From contig OX595990.1 in NCBI GenBank assembly GCA_951394045.1, forward strand, positions 124,001-188,000: DNA of 64,000 nucleotides, read 5' to 3'. This DNA is from Nitzschia sp. DOCU1. Its lineage: Eukaryota; Bacillariophyta; Bacillariophyceae; Bacillariales; Bacillariaceae. Under the pieces are notes generated by a model. It had not been told where the DNA came from. It did not search any database and saw only the letters and a list, made by a program, of their open reading frames with translations. Shown piece after piece: positions 1 to 9,682 of this stretch (its first letter is position 1; every line of letters begins with the position of its first letter). A program made the translations under genes and the position numbers.

Positions 1-129
1 GATGACACTTTCGAAGCCTCGACTATCAGCGTCTTCCAACATGGCATAAAGCTTGGAAGGAAAGGCCATGGTGTTAAAGGCGATATCGTCTCGTCGGTCT
101 GCTAGGGTCATCATTTTGTTTGTCATCAT
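1..129 (-). CDS. Heat-shock-factor gene, 5' end only (runs off the left edge)
   Basis: Only the first 43 codons are inside the window. Read leftward from the ATG at 129, the protein has a short polar leader and then FPSKLYAMLEDAD, the first helix of an HSF DNA-binding domain. The wording around it (a DDIAF-TM-FPSKLY pattern) is almost the same as the start of the complete dual-HSF genes to the right, so this is probably the leftmost visible member of that minus-strand tandem array. Two ATGs are adjacent at the start, with others at codons 6 and 7 and at codon 21 just before FPSKLY, so the exact start is uncertain. Whether a second HSF domain follows cannot be seen. Confidence 0.8.
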   Translation of the reverse strand, partial: MMTNKMMTLADRRDDIAFNTMAFPSKLYAMLEDADSRGFESVI

Positions 130-1327
130 GTGGTTATTAACAACCCAAAGTTGTGCATAATAGGAGAGTAGGAAGATCAAGTAGTGAAGTCTTGGTAGGA
201 GATGTGATGAGATGCGAGATTCTCCAGCGTTTTCAACCGTTTTTGGGAATCGTCCAGCCAAAAGAGCGACCGGACGATTTATGCTTCAGATTTTGAGCAT
301 GTACAACAACTACAGATGTCGCTGTAGTTTGGATGATTCCGCAAGCAGAACCCTCTGTATCACTGAACTTTGCGTGAGCTCTAAAGAGCGTACAACTGTG
401 GCAGAAACTGTCTTGCGTTAACTTTAGAAAGGTCCAATAATCGTCGCCGATTAGGTGTGTTCGTAAAGTTGCCTTTTGTCATACTTTGGAGAATTGTGAT
501 AGATATGCCCTTCTGGTCTCTTCTGCCCATGTGGTAATGCCGCTGCGCGAGACCAGATGGTCTCGCGGCTTTTCTTGCTCGAAACGAGCCCTCGACGTTG
601 GTCGACGTCATTATCGGCGTAGTAGAAGGTGATGCAAAGAAAATGTGTTCTTATGGGACGTCCCCATTCGGGAATTAGCACCTTAACTTTGATACGACCT
701 TTCAAACACACGTAATTATCGTTCGGCAAGAATGGGGGCACCAAGACGAAGGAGCCAACAAGCATCCAATGAATAACAATTGAAAGTCTGCAGCAAGAAT
801 GGGGAGAAATTTCGAAGTAAATGGCGGAAGAAGCATTCCACGGAGAATGGGCATTCCGCCGGAGAAGGGAGAGGTTTGTAGCTATGCCAAGGCGAATCAA
901 CTCATTTTTTCCTTTCTGTTCTTGCTGCCGGTGGAAAACGAACGGCGATGAGAAAAGCTACCGTAGCTGGTTTTCCCGCTACTAATATCAGTCTTATTGG
1001 CTACGAGGGATAGCAGATTATGGTATAGTATTGAGTCCACGGCGCCGCTTGCTTCTACTTCTCTCTAGTACTACTAGCAGCAGCACCCATCGATCGCTAG
1101 AGCATTACACTTTGAGGAGTGCCTGCCTGTACTAGAACGAACAACAACAACAAGAAGAAGAGGAACGCCTACTACTGATGCTGGCAAAGAACTTTAGTAG
1201 GCGAGAAGAGCGCGAGAGTACTCAAAAACGAGCTTTACCTCCTAGTATCAGCGCATCTAGAAGCTATTGCGTGCAATGGAAGGAGGGCGGCTAAGCCAGT
1301 CTCATCCTTTGATGGCCCACTCTTTGG
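130..1327. other. Intergenic, no supported gene
   Basis: This spacer is upstream of the edge HSF gene and downstream of the next one. Short open frames occur on both strands, the longest 149 codons on the minus strand, but none shows a domain, a consistent composition or a paralogue in the other spacers. Intergenic CTAGTAGTA-type triplet runs appear near 1060-1080. Confidence 0.6.
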
Positions 1328-2488
1328 CTAAGGATAGCCGGTAGCCGTCGTAAAGTTTGGATCTCTTATTCTCGAGATATATTTGCACAAGTGTCGGGAG
1401 CCCTGAACGAAGCTGGGGTGCGAAATGACTCCTCGGTCGTCGCCGCGAGATACTCTCTTGAATTGATACAAATTCAATTGGCGGCGAAAGCTTTCATATT
1501 TGGACTGGTCAAAAAAATTCGGCATCACCGATTCCACAAAGGCTGCCTGGTCATGCACCTTGAAGGCAGTGCCATTCTGGACCCACGAGACCGCGTGAGA
1601 GTATCCATCGCGTTCTGCATTTTCAAGCATCAAGTGCAACTTAAAAGGAAAGCTGAGATCCGAGTGCACCCCAGTCACATCCAATACAGCTTCTTCAGAA
1701 ATCGACCCATTCTCGTGAACAGCAGCTGAAACGACGGCATCAAAGTTAATCATCAGCTCATCAAAATCATCTGGCTGTTCCATTGCGACTGTTGACTTCG
1801 TCGTATTCTTGCAGTAGGAAAAGCCGTCCTCTTGCTCAGCCAACAGGGTAACGAAGTCATCGAGATCGGCGTCGTTCATGCCAAGGCCAGGGACTTGCGG
1901 AAGAGCGCTGGCGATGGGGCCCACTTCGTCGTGCTCATCGAGTGAAAACAGTGATGACATAGCCGACCGGGAATCTTGTTGCCAGAATGGTGGCGATGCG
2001 TCCTTTTTAGGATAGAAGGAGTCAAAGAAGGAGGTGACGTCTGATTCATTCAATTTATGCGCCGCCTGATGCATTGGGGGCATTGTGATCTGGTGGTTCG
2101 AAGGGAAACAGTGGACTTGGGCCTTTGTCGTCGTGGAGGAAATTTCAGGTTTGCTGTCTTTGCGACGGATGATTTTGTCGCACAGCTGGGGTTGTCCCCT
2201 TACAAAGGAAGCATGCAGGTATCCTCCCTTGTTCGGACCCACCTGGATCATTTTCCAACCATATGTGTTCAGCTGACGTTGAAAGGACTTGAACTTTGAC
2301 TGGGCAAAGTAAGTATTCATAACCAGCTTGGCGAATATGTCCGGTTTGTAAACCTTGAACGACTTGCCCCCTGTTTGCCACGAGATAACATTTTGAAACC
2401 CTTGGCTTTCGGCATCTTCCAGCATGACATAAAGCTTGGAAGGAAAGGACATGGTGTGATAGGAGATGTCGTGCCTTCGTTCTAGCAT
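1328..2488 (-). CDS. Dual-domain heat shock transcription factor (HSF), 386 aa
   Basis: A sequence-specific DNA-binding regulator expected to act in the nucleus on nGAAn-type heat shock elements. HSF domain 1 spans roughly residues 15-110, with a recognition helix reading SFQRQLNTYGW. HSF domain 2 spans about 280-370, with SFRRQLNLYQF. Both keep the R-Q-L-N core that contacts DNA in the family. The linker is acidic and holds SFFDSFYPKK and LDDFVTLLAEQ, which resemble the aromatic/hydrophobic/acidic AHA activation motifs of plant HSFs. I see no leucine-zipper HR-A/B trimerisation region. The start at 2488 is an ATG matched by paralogues. It is one of a same-strand tandem array. Function is inferred from the family; two DNA-binding domains in one chain is unusual. 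Confidence 0.9.
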   Translation of the reverse strand: MLERRHDISYHTMSFPSKLYVMLEDAESQGFQNVISWQTGGKSFKVYKPDIFAKLVMNTYFAQSKFKSFQRQLNTYGWKMIQVGPNKGGYLHASFVRGQPQLCDKIIRRKDSKPEISSTTTKAQVHCFPSNHQITMPPMHQAAHKLNESDVTSFFDSFYPKKDASPPFWQQDSRSAMSSLFSLDEHDEVGPIASALPQVPGLGMNDADLDDFVTLLAEQEDGFSYCKNTTKSTVAMEQPDDFDELMINFDAVVSAAVHENGSISEEAVLDVTGVHSDLSFPFKLHLMLENAERDGYSHAVSWVQNGTAFKVHDQAAFVESVMPNFFDQSKYESFRRQLNLYQFKRVSRGDDRGVISHPSFVQGSRHLCKYISRIRDPNFTTATGYP

Positions 2489-3381
2489 TTTCCAGCGCTG
2501 CAGGGGTCTGAAGCGGATGGCAACAAAGCGTTTTTTTTTGTGAGCAAAATGAGGCTAGCGGAGCTAGCCCACACATATCTTTTCCAACCCACAGATAGAT
2601 GAGAATCGATCTCTTTTATTTCTCGTACTAAAATAAATAGCAACAATTAACAATCGCTTTGGGCACAACAATTCGCATGGCAAGAAAAGCCGCTCCTGCT
2701 GATTGATATTTTCTTGCGGAACGGAAGAATATCAGTTGTTAATTGAAACATTATGACAGGCGAAGGCGGCTCCTTACCGAAGGATACCATAGTGAACACA
2801 GGCGGGTCGATCTACCCTTCGTCAGACTTTTTTGTTAGCGCAAAAAGGGGGCAGTATGAGGAAACTGAATCGAATGAGTCCACCTGTCGATCTTGAATCA
2901 GATACAACTCCCAAATCAAAGGGTACTCATACTAACTACCGGCAGTTGTTATCCAGTCTGCACTACATTGACGATCGAAGAGGATCGACCTCGTTGGGGA
3001 CTAGCTAGCTTTTATCCTCATCTGCAAGTAGGCGGAGGATCGTCGACTACTAGTAGACTTCTTGCGACGACGAAGAACTACTAGTGCTAAGTACTACTAT
3101 TAAAGCAGCGTAGTAGTTGCGGACAAGCAACAACGACAACAGCCACTGCTGCGGTTGCCGCTAATAGAAAGCAATCTTCAATCTTGGACTCATCCCTTGT
3201 ATTTCCTAGTTTAAATACTTGCAGTGGTAGGGACTACGAGTGGTACTACTACCGTCTATGATTGCTCGTGTTTTGTGGGCCGCCGTACTTGGAAGAAGTA
3301 GAGCAGTGTAGAAAGTAACTCTATAGTTCAAAAATTTGCTGTAAAAGGTTGTAAATGAAACCACAAAGTATCCAAGCTCCC
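2489..3381. other. Intergenic, HSF array spacer
   Basis: This lies upstream of the 1328-2488 gene and downstream of the next HSF gene. It contains a T-rich run near 2531-2539 and CTAGTAGT repeats near 3045-3080. No coding region is supported. It should hold the promoter of the gene to its left. Confidence 0.55.
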
Positions 3382-4441
3382 CTAACAGATGGAAGCGGCT
3401 GCTTTGCATTTGCCTTCTCGCGAAATGTCCTTGCACAACTGGGGAAAACCTTGGACCAAACATGGGTGGGAAACGATTCCGCGGTTGTCCCCGCAAGCCA
3501 CCCGGGAAAATTGATAGAGATTGAGTTGACGCCGAAAGCTGTCAGATTTGGATTGATTGAAGTAGGAGGGCATGACGCGTTCGACAAATGCCTTTTGGTC
3601 GTGCTGCACCTTGAAGGCATTGCCATTTTGAACCCATGATACAATATTGGAATATCCTTGTTGTTCCGCATTTTCCAACATTAAGTGAAGTTTGTCAGGA
3701 ACGTTGAGATCTTCGTCGCCATCGTCGATGCAGACCTTTTTCGTGCCGTTGCTAGCGGCGACGGCTAATAGTCCATCGGTGACAAGTAAACCCTCTGTTT
3801 GGCGGAGAACGCTGGAAAGAATAGCAACGTTTTCATCCTCGTCTTGGATATTATCGACAAAAATGTTGAGAACCTCATCGTTCTCTACGTTCATCGATTG
3901 CAAAATGTCGTCCTGAAAAACGGCAGACGTGAGAGGCTCCAGAAGCTCGCCGTCTAAAAAACATTCTTGCTGTAGCTGCAACTGTGCTGGGAGACAGAGT
4001 TCCAACTCTTCTCATGTGTGAATAAGCGGGGCCGTCAGCAAGTCAATGAGAGCAAGACATGATCGACGGCGGAATGCTTTTGGCCGCGCCGTCGTCAATG
4101 ACCTTCTGGTGCTCTTTACGTCGCAGGATACAATCGCACAACTCAGGGCGCCCGCGAACAAAGGATTTGTGTTGATATCCTCCCTTTTCGGGTCCAACCT
4201 GCACCTGGCGAAATCCATAGATATTGAGTTGTCGTTGAAAGGACTTGAAATTGGTAGTTTGAGAAAAGTAGGACTTCACGATGGGCACACAGGCGTCCGA
4301 TTTGTGAACCTTGAAAGACTTGCCCCCTGGTTGCCATGAAATGACATGTTGAAATCCTTGTGCGTCGGCGTCTTCCAGCAAAGCGTAGAGCTTAGCCGGG
4401 AAAGAAAGGACATTGAAGGAAGCGTCGTTGTAACGATACAT
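3382..4441 (-). CDS. Dual-domain HSF with one probable intron (about 316 aa)
   Basis: The N-terminal HSF domain begins at the ATG at 4441 (FPAKLYALLEDAD, recognition helix SFQRQLNIYGF). The C-terminal HSF domain (FRRQLNLYQF) lies in a different frame ending at 3382, and that second frame has no ATG near its beginning. A candidate intron at 4011-4119 (109 bp) has a good donor, GTAAAG, and an acceptor ending in ATGAG. It joins the two parts in frame, giving exon 1 at 4120-4441 and exon 2 at 3382-4010, and removes both stop codons. The alternative is a frameshift plus a stop, which would make this a pseudogene. The other complete paralogues have no intron here. The linker is shorter and lacks the SFFD-FYP motif seen in its paralogues. 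The domain calls are secure; the splice is an inference. Confidence 0.75.
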
Positions 4442-5486
4442 TGGTTGACGAGATAAGATCGTGGTGAGGATTATGATGTCGAGTGAAAATTGTGAAATCT
4501 TCCATCACAATTGTTTGCGTTTGCGATGACAAGATCGCCGCGCGAGTCCGTCCGAGCCTGCGCTTAGCGCTCCGGACGAGCGCTACCAAACAAAGAATTG
4601 CAGAATTCTCCGTTCATAATGCCGTCGAGTTAAACACCGAGATGAACGAGATTTCGTGGATGACAAGGAATGGCAAAGAAGCCTTCCATTAATAGCCGAA
4701 TATATGAGGCTTATATATCACCTAATGAATGGTCGCTGGAGGAGAATAGGACAGCGAATCGAAAGCCGAAAGGCCGAGTAATACCGCACAGCCCAGTGAC
4801 AGACAGTCCCCCACGTGCCTTTTGCTTATCTACCGGATATGATAGAAAGTGCGCTTTCGTTGCGGTCTTTCATTTTCGTTCGCCGCACGACCGGCAGAGA
4901 AGGACCTCATTCTTTTGAGCTATTCGGTTGTTCCGTGGAATGCAGCACCAGCTGGCAACAACGCTTCGACGAGACTTTCGAACTTTCGCTTCATTTCAGA
5001 TATTCGGAAGCAACTGTGGACTTTCGATCGAAACTACGTCTGTTCCTACTAGAGAGCTAGGCTTTGCTTCGAGGACCTATGCTACCATCAACTACAGAGC
5101 GATGGCACTCCATGCAATGGTAGCTACCGGTACTAGTAGAGTGGCAGCAGTTTCGGCGTACACTGGTTTAGTTTCGGCTGGCAGTCAAGCTCAGCGACTT
5201 TAGCTTTTCTACGATCATATCTTCGTTGTTGAGAAAATGGTGTGTATGGGGCTCTTCTTTGTCTAAGTTTGGATTTTCTAGTGACAGTAATAATATGCAA
5301 AGTACAGCACCTGTCGTAAAGTTGTTGTGGTCATCCTTGTTGATATGATCGAGATCATCACGCCCATGGTGACTAAGACGAATCAAGAAAGCCATAGAAC
5401 ATACCTTCATTGCGGTGGCTTGAGAAATAAAAAGGATCCTGCTGCGTATGCTGTTTCATCCTGACTAAAAATGACGCATAGACGCC
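4442..5486. other. Intergenic, HSF array spacer
   Basis: This is the spacer upstream of the intron-bearing HSF gene. Short frames on the plus strand show no domain. One TACCGGTA octamer lies at 5125-5132. GAA/TTC-rich sequence near 4965-5015 might include heat-shock-element half sites, but I could not place a regular array with certainty. Confidence 0.5.
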
Positions 5487-7784
5487 CTACTTGGCCCTGG
5501 TGGCGACAGCTCCGGCGGTCGTATTGATGTTGGTGGTGCCACGTCGTCGGATTTCGTGACATCGATGTCGGGCTCCTTTCATGAAACAAGGATGCGAAAT
5601 GACGCCCCGATCTTCCCCTTTCGAGACTCGAGTAAACTGATAAAGATTCAACTGGCGACGAAAGCTTTCGTATCTGGATTGATCAAAGTACATTGACATG
5701 ACTCGTTCAACGAATCCAGTATAGTCATGTACTTTGAAGGCTTTACCCCCCTTGACCCATGAGACCAGGTGGGCATACCCCTCCTGTTCCGCGTTGTCAA
5801 GTAACATATGAAGCTTAAAGGGAAAGTTGGTGCTGGAGGTGTTATCTTGGGCTTTTCCCTCGGCATGGTTTTCACAACTCTCGTCGGGTGCATCGCTTTC
5901 TATCGGGGCCACAAGGTTTCCCGTTTCTTGTTCCCACCACGAGTCGCACTGATGATCATCTGAGTACAGAGCCGCAAAGTTATTGAGATCCTTGTCATCA
6001 CCTAGCAACTTCAGAGATTTGAGATCCTCTTCCGCTTGTCCCTGCTCTTGTGTTTCTTCCCGATGGAAGTAGGCAAAGTCCTTGGTTTTCCAAGAGCTTG
6101 GCTGTTGATGGTGGGAGGTTTCACACCATTCTTGAGATGATTCTTGTGCCGCCTCTGCTCTACCGACCGGAGGGGGGCCGCGGAGTCTCCTTGGACTTGA
6201 ACAATGATTTTGGTGATAGTAGTAACCACGCTGGACAAATTGAGCACGGGGTGGCGACGATGGAGGAGGCGGAGGAAGTGGACGTGGGTGATCAAAGCTG
6301 GGTCGCCGGTGTCGTTCTTGACGGTTTTCCTCCATGGAAACGATACGATGATGCTGCGAAAACATGGAAACGATACGAGGATGCTGCGAAGAGGCCCTGA
6401 AGCCTGTTCGCCCATGCCCTCCTCGGCCATGATCTGTTCGCAACGCCGTACTACCGCTGCCACTAACAGCACGCCGATGCGTAGTGGAGGCTAGTTGCAC
6501 TGGTGGGGGAGGAAGGACTCGAGTCTGTGGTGAATAGGTAGGATCATGCGTCCTCCACTCATATGTTCCTCGTTCATCTCGGCGATCAAGAGGAGACCCC
6601 CCGGCGGTAGAACCCCTGCTGTCATTACAAGGTACTGGGTCTGGTATGGAAGCCTGTTCAGACTTCGTAGTAGTATCGGTTCCCAGTGTTGACTCTCCTT
6701 CTACCTGTTGTGTAGACCCTGGATAAAAATAGTCAAAGAATGATTTGAGCTCTGATCCTTCTTCTGGTTCACCAGCATTAGACTGAGCTTCTTGGGCTGG
6801 TGGAGGAGGGGGTTCTCGGGGACGATAGTACGTGGTTTCCGTAGTGCAATCCGCGAGCGGTCCTTGTGGATGGTGCCGATATGTGTCCGTAGTAGTGCCG
6901 CCAGGAGCGTCATGGTGACGCTCTCTCTGAGAAAGTACAAACTGTTCGTCTAGCAACGGATCAATCGGAGCCGTAAGCAATGCCGATCTATCCGCGTCAG
7001 GGATATAATAACAGCTGTTTGCAACGATGAAGTCGTCGTCGGATGATGCCGATATCGTCGTTCTACCAGCATCTTGACCATGACTATCGCCTGCTGCAGA
7101 TGGAGGCAACAGCAATGTTGCAGTTGCTTTTTCTACCACATCAGGGGCGGTTGACGGCAGCAGCATTAAGGGTGGTGGCTGCTGATGCACCCCTTCTTGA
7201 GCTTGGTCAAAGTATTCAGTCTGAATGTGCGCCCCTCCACAAAACGAGGGGGACGAGCGATGTGAAGTCCTATCATCAGCAGCCGCAAGACTTGATTCTT
7301 GTACCTTCGAATGATCGCCAGCATTTTCATCGTACTCCTCGCTCGTGCTGCTAATAGTAGTACTCTCTGTTGACATCGCTTCCTCCTTGATTGTCTTCAT
7401 ATAGCTAGATGATCTTGAATCGTTCTGCCGATGAATCTTGTCAAATAGTTCAGGTCGTCCACGAATGAAATGTGGGTGTTTGTATCCGCCCTTGTCAGGC
7501 CCGAACTGGATCTTCTTCCACCCGTAAATGTTAAGTTGCCGTTGAAACGACTTGTACTTTGTCTGATTAAAGTATTTTTGCATGATTGTGTTTGTGAAAG
7601 TGTCGATTTTGTGCACCTTGAAGGACTCGCCGTCTGGCTGCCAGGATATGGTAGACTCAAAGCCTTCTTTCGAGGCATCGTCGAGCATTGTGTACAATTT
7701 GGTGGGAAACGAAGCGGTCGGGGCGGTGGCAGAAGCCATGGATGAAGAGTTTGTTGATGAAGAAGACGAGGGCATCGTAGCCAT
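5487..7784 (-). CDS. Long dual-domain HSF, 765 aa (copy A)
   Basis: Starts with MATMPSSSSS at an ATG just after an in-frame TAA, so the start is well fixed. HSF domain 1 is at about residues 26-121 (FPTKLYTMLDDAS, SFQRQLNIYGW). HSF domain 2 is at about 654-745 (FPFKLHMLLDNAE, SFRRQLNLYQF). About 530 residues of low-complexity Ser/Pro/Gln/acidic linker separate them, with short conserved islands: an IQTEYFDQAQEG block, a DPLLDEQFVLSQRE block, ELKSFFDYFYPGS, and LNNFAALYSDD followed by SWWEQE. These islands are shared with the neighbouring paralogue and look like activation or docking motifs. It is almost certainly a recent tandem duplicate of 9683-11752. A nuclear transcription factor role is inferred from the family. 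Confidence 0.92.
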   Translation of the reverse strand: MATMPSSSSSTNSSSMASATAPTASFPTKLYTMLDDASKEGFESTISWQPDGESFKVHKIDTFTNTIMQKYFNQTKYKSFQRQLNIYGWKKIQFGPDKGGYKHPHFIRGRPELFDKIHRQNDSRSSSYMKTIKEEAMSTESTTISSTSEEYDENAGDHSKVQESSLAAADDRTSHRSSPSFCGGAHIQTEYFDQAQEGVHQQPPPLMLLPSTAPDVVEKATATLLLPPSAAGDSHGQDAGRTTISASSDDDFIVANSCYYIPDADRSALLTAPIDPLLDEQFVLSQRERHHDAPGGTTTDTYRHHPQGPLADCTTETTYYRPREPPPPPAQEAQSNAGEPEEGSELKSFFDYFYPGSTQQVEGESTLGTDTTTKSEQASIPDPVPCNDSRGSTAGGSPLDRRDERGTYEWRTHDPTYSPQTRVLPPPPVQLASTTHRRAVSGSGSTALRTDHGRGGHGRTGFRASSQHPRIVSMFSQHHRIVSMEENRQERHRRPSFDHPRPLPPPPPSSPPRAQFVQRGYYYHQNHCSSPRRLRGPPPVGRAEAAQESSQEWCETSHHQQPSSWKTKDFAYFHREETQEQGQAEEDLKSLKLLGDDKDLNNFAALYSDDHQCDSWWEQETGNLVAPIESDAPDESCENHAEGKAQDNTSSTNFPFKLHMLLDNAEQEGYAHLVSWVKGGKAFKVHDYTGFVERVMSMYFDQSRYESFRRQLNLYQFTRVSKGEDRGVISHPCFMKGARHRCHEIRRRGTTNINTTAGAVATRAK

Positions 7785-7886
7785 GGTTTACAATTCAGAT
7801 GCGTCTCTTGCTTTGTTGCTTTGCATCAACAAGATACCTGAGATTGAATCAATTGTGGAAAAGTAAGTGGTGTTGCTCTGACACTC
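7785..7886 (-). promoter_or_regulatory. Conserved 5' block shared by the two long HSF paralogues
   Basis: About 100 bp directly upstream of the ATG at 7784 is nearly the same as 11761-11863 upstream of the paralogue, including an ATACCTGAGATTGAATC string. Further upstream the two copies diverge. The block is either the 5' untranslated region plus core promoter retained under selection, or simply the remaining edge of the duplicated unit. Confidence 0.6.
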
Positions 7887-9682
7887 ACAGCCAGCATCTA
7901 ATTGCGAGCCTCTGATCGTGCGGCTTTCCCACGCGATTGAGGATGGAGTTTCGCTATCACCTCGCTATCGCCCGCTTGCAAGTGCTTGCGTAACCGCCTG
8001 CTGTTGCTTTACCCGCACGACTGTGGCTACTTACGTAAACCATGACTTCGTGGGTTAACGCTGCCAACGCAGCAGTTGAGCGTCCAGCTGTTTAAGGAAG
8101 AATCAGTCCTCTTGGTGCATCTCTTTCTCTAAATCAAGCAATGTGTGATTTCGCCACAGATATGCCCCTTGAAGCTTACTGGTAATGTTTTTCGTTGCAT
8201 TTTCGCCTCATTCGGGTGACGTACGTTGATTTCTGTACTCATGGTTTACGCGAGCACATGCGGGAGAAGGTGAAGATTGAAGTCCATCTGGACGCACTAT
8301 CTAAATAGATTATGAGAATCTTTATTTAGCGGTTCGCTAGAGCACACAAATTCTCAAAGTCGCAATTTCCTGATTGTGCAAAGAGCAACAAATAGCGCCG
8401 CCACGGAGGATGTTAATGCTTTTCTATTCAAAAATGCGGCACCTGCCGAATAGCAACGCAAGATGTGAAAGCTTTTGTTATTTGCCAAGAAATGCAAGAC
8501 TTGGTAAATCGCTTCCAACTCGTCCCAGCCAGCTTTTATCGGCACTTCATCATCATCCGGGACAATCTCTGCCGTTTTCCATTTATGGAATGGCGAGGAG
8601 TACAACGCTTCGAAAACGAGCCCTTGAAGAAGTATCGTAGAACGTTCTCTAGGGCAGACAGTGCGTGCCTCAGGAAATTTCTGCTAGCATCCAGATTTTG
8701 CAGTTTTTCTTCTTCGGATGATTGGTCGTCGTCAAGCTTTGTTTTGGTACAATCGGCGGTGGAAGCTGTCTTTCCTGATATGCCGCGGCACGCAGACGTC
8801 GAACGAAATGTACTATCGGCAGCTGGTACGGCCGCACATTTGAACGACCACATCTCTCTTCTTCATCATCGACGACCATGTCCGACGCTACCTTTATACC
8901 TGATCACGAATTGCCAATGCTGTAGCAAAAGAAAGAGGAGTATGCGATTCGTTAGTTGACGGAAACGTCAGACTCCAAGTGTTGTTCATGGGCTGAGTCT
9001 TGCCAGATGACTCCGACTTCTTTATTAATACTACCGGTACTTCACTCATCATCGAGACCGCTGCTAGTTCGAATGCCATCGGGCGGACACTCTCTACTGT
9101 TACTAGTCATTTTGCGACCGTACCTTCCATCGTCGTTGGTGTTCAGGAGCGGACGGGAAGCATGCCAGTCACGATTCCCTTACGCAGGCCAGACGATAAA
9201 ATCAGGTATCTTTCCGCATGAAACACGGGAACATTTTGATTACAAGCACATCTTTTGTGTAGGGTTGTTCCTTTTTGTCAGGTCGGTTCCTATAATTGCT
9301 ACTAGTAATAAGCAACAGAAAAGAGGAGCTGAGGAGCAGCACCAGGAGAAGCAGCAGACGCCGCACATCATGCCATCGCTGCTGCCTCTGGTCGTCATCC
9401 TTCTTGTTGTTGCTGCTACTGTGGTCGTGATCATCGAAGTCAACAAGCAAAAAGATGATGACGATGATGCTGGTGGCAGCTGCTGGTGAGGACTAATAAG
9501 AACAAGAATCAAAACGATAGTGCTATTATAAGGAACAGCAGCAGCACGGGAGCCCTGCGGCTTATGCCGACTCATCTTGCTGCTGATTGATAGTAATTAA
9601 GCATAATTATCCTACTCCCTCAGGAATAGTACCAAAGTCCATGGTGCCCCGACATGATCTTGTTGCCATCGACGCCCTACTA
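7887..9682. other. Intergenic between long HSF paralogues
   Basis: About 1.8 kb without a supported gene. A plus-strand frame at 8465-8959 and minus-strand frames around 8354-8880 overlap each other and show no domain. A very short plus-strand frame at 9370-9489 encodes a hydrophobic stretch followed by an acidic run, but the composition is simple and nothing else supports it. TACCGGTA occurs at 9032-9039. Confidence 0.5.

Noticed and set aside
451..900. 149-codon open frame on the minus strand
   Set aside because: No domain, no paralogue, overlapping frames on the same strand and the opposite strand, and composition like the surrounding spacer.
4965..5015. Heat shock element array upstream of an HSF gene
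   Set aside because: GAA and TTC triplets are present but not in regular nGAAn spacing, so I do not call a site.
8465..8959. 164-codon plus-strand open frame between the long HSF genes
   Set aside because: Overlapped by several minus-strand frames of similar quality, with no recognisable domain and no splice pattern that improves it.
9370..9489. Possible 39-residue one-pass membrane micropeptide
   Set aside because: The hydrophobic and acidic parts come from simple-sequence DNA; there is no second copy or other support.
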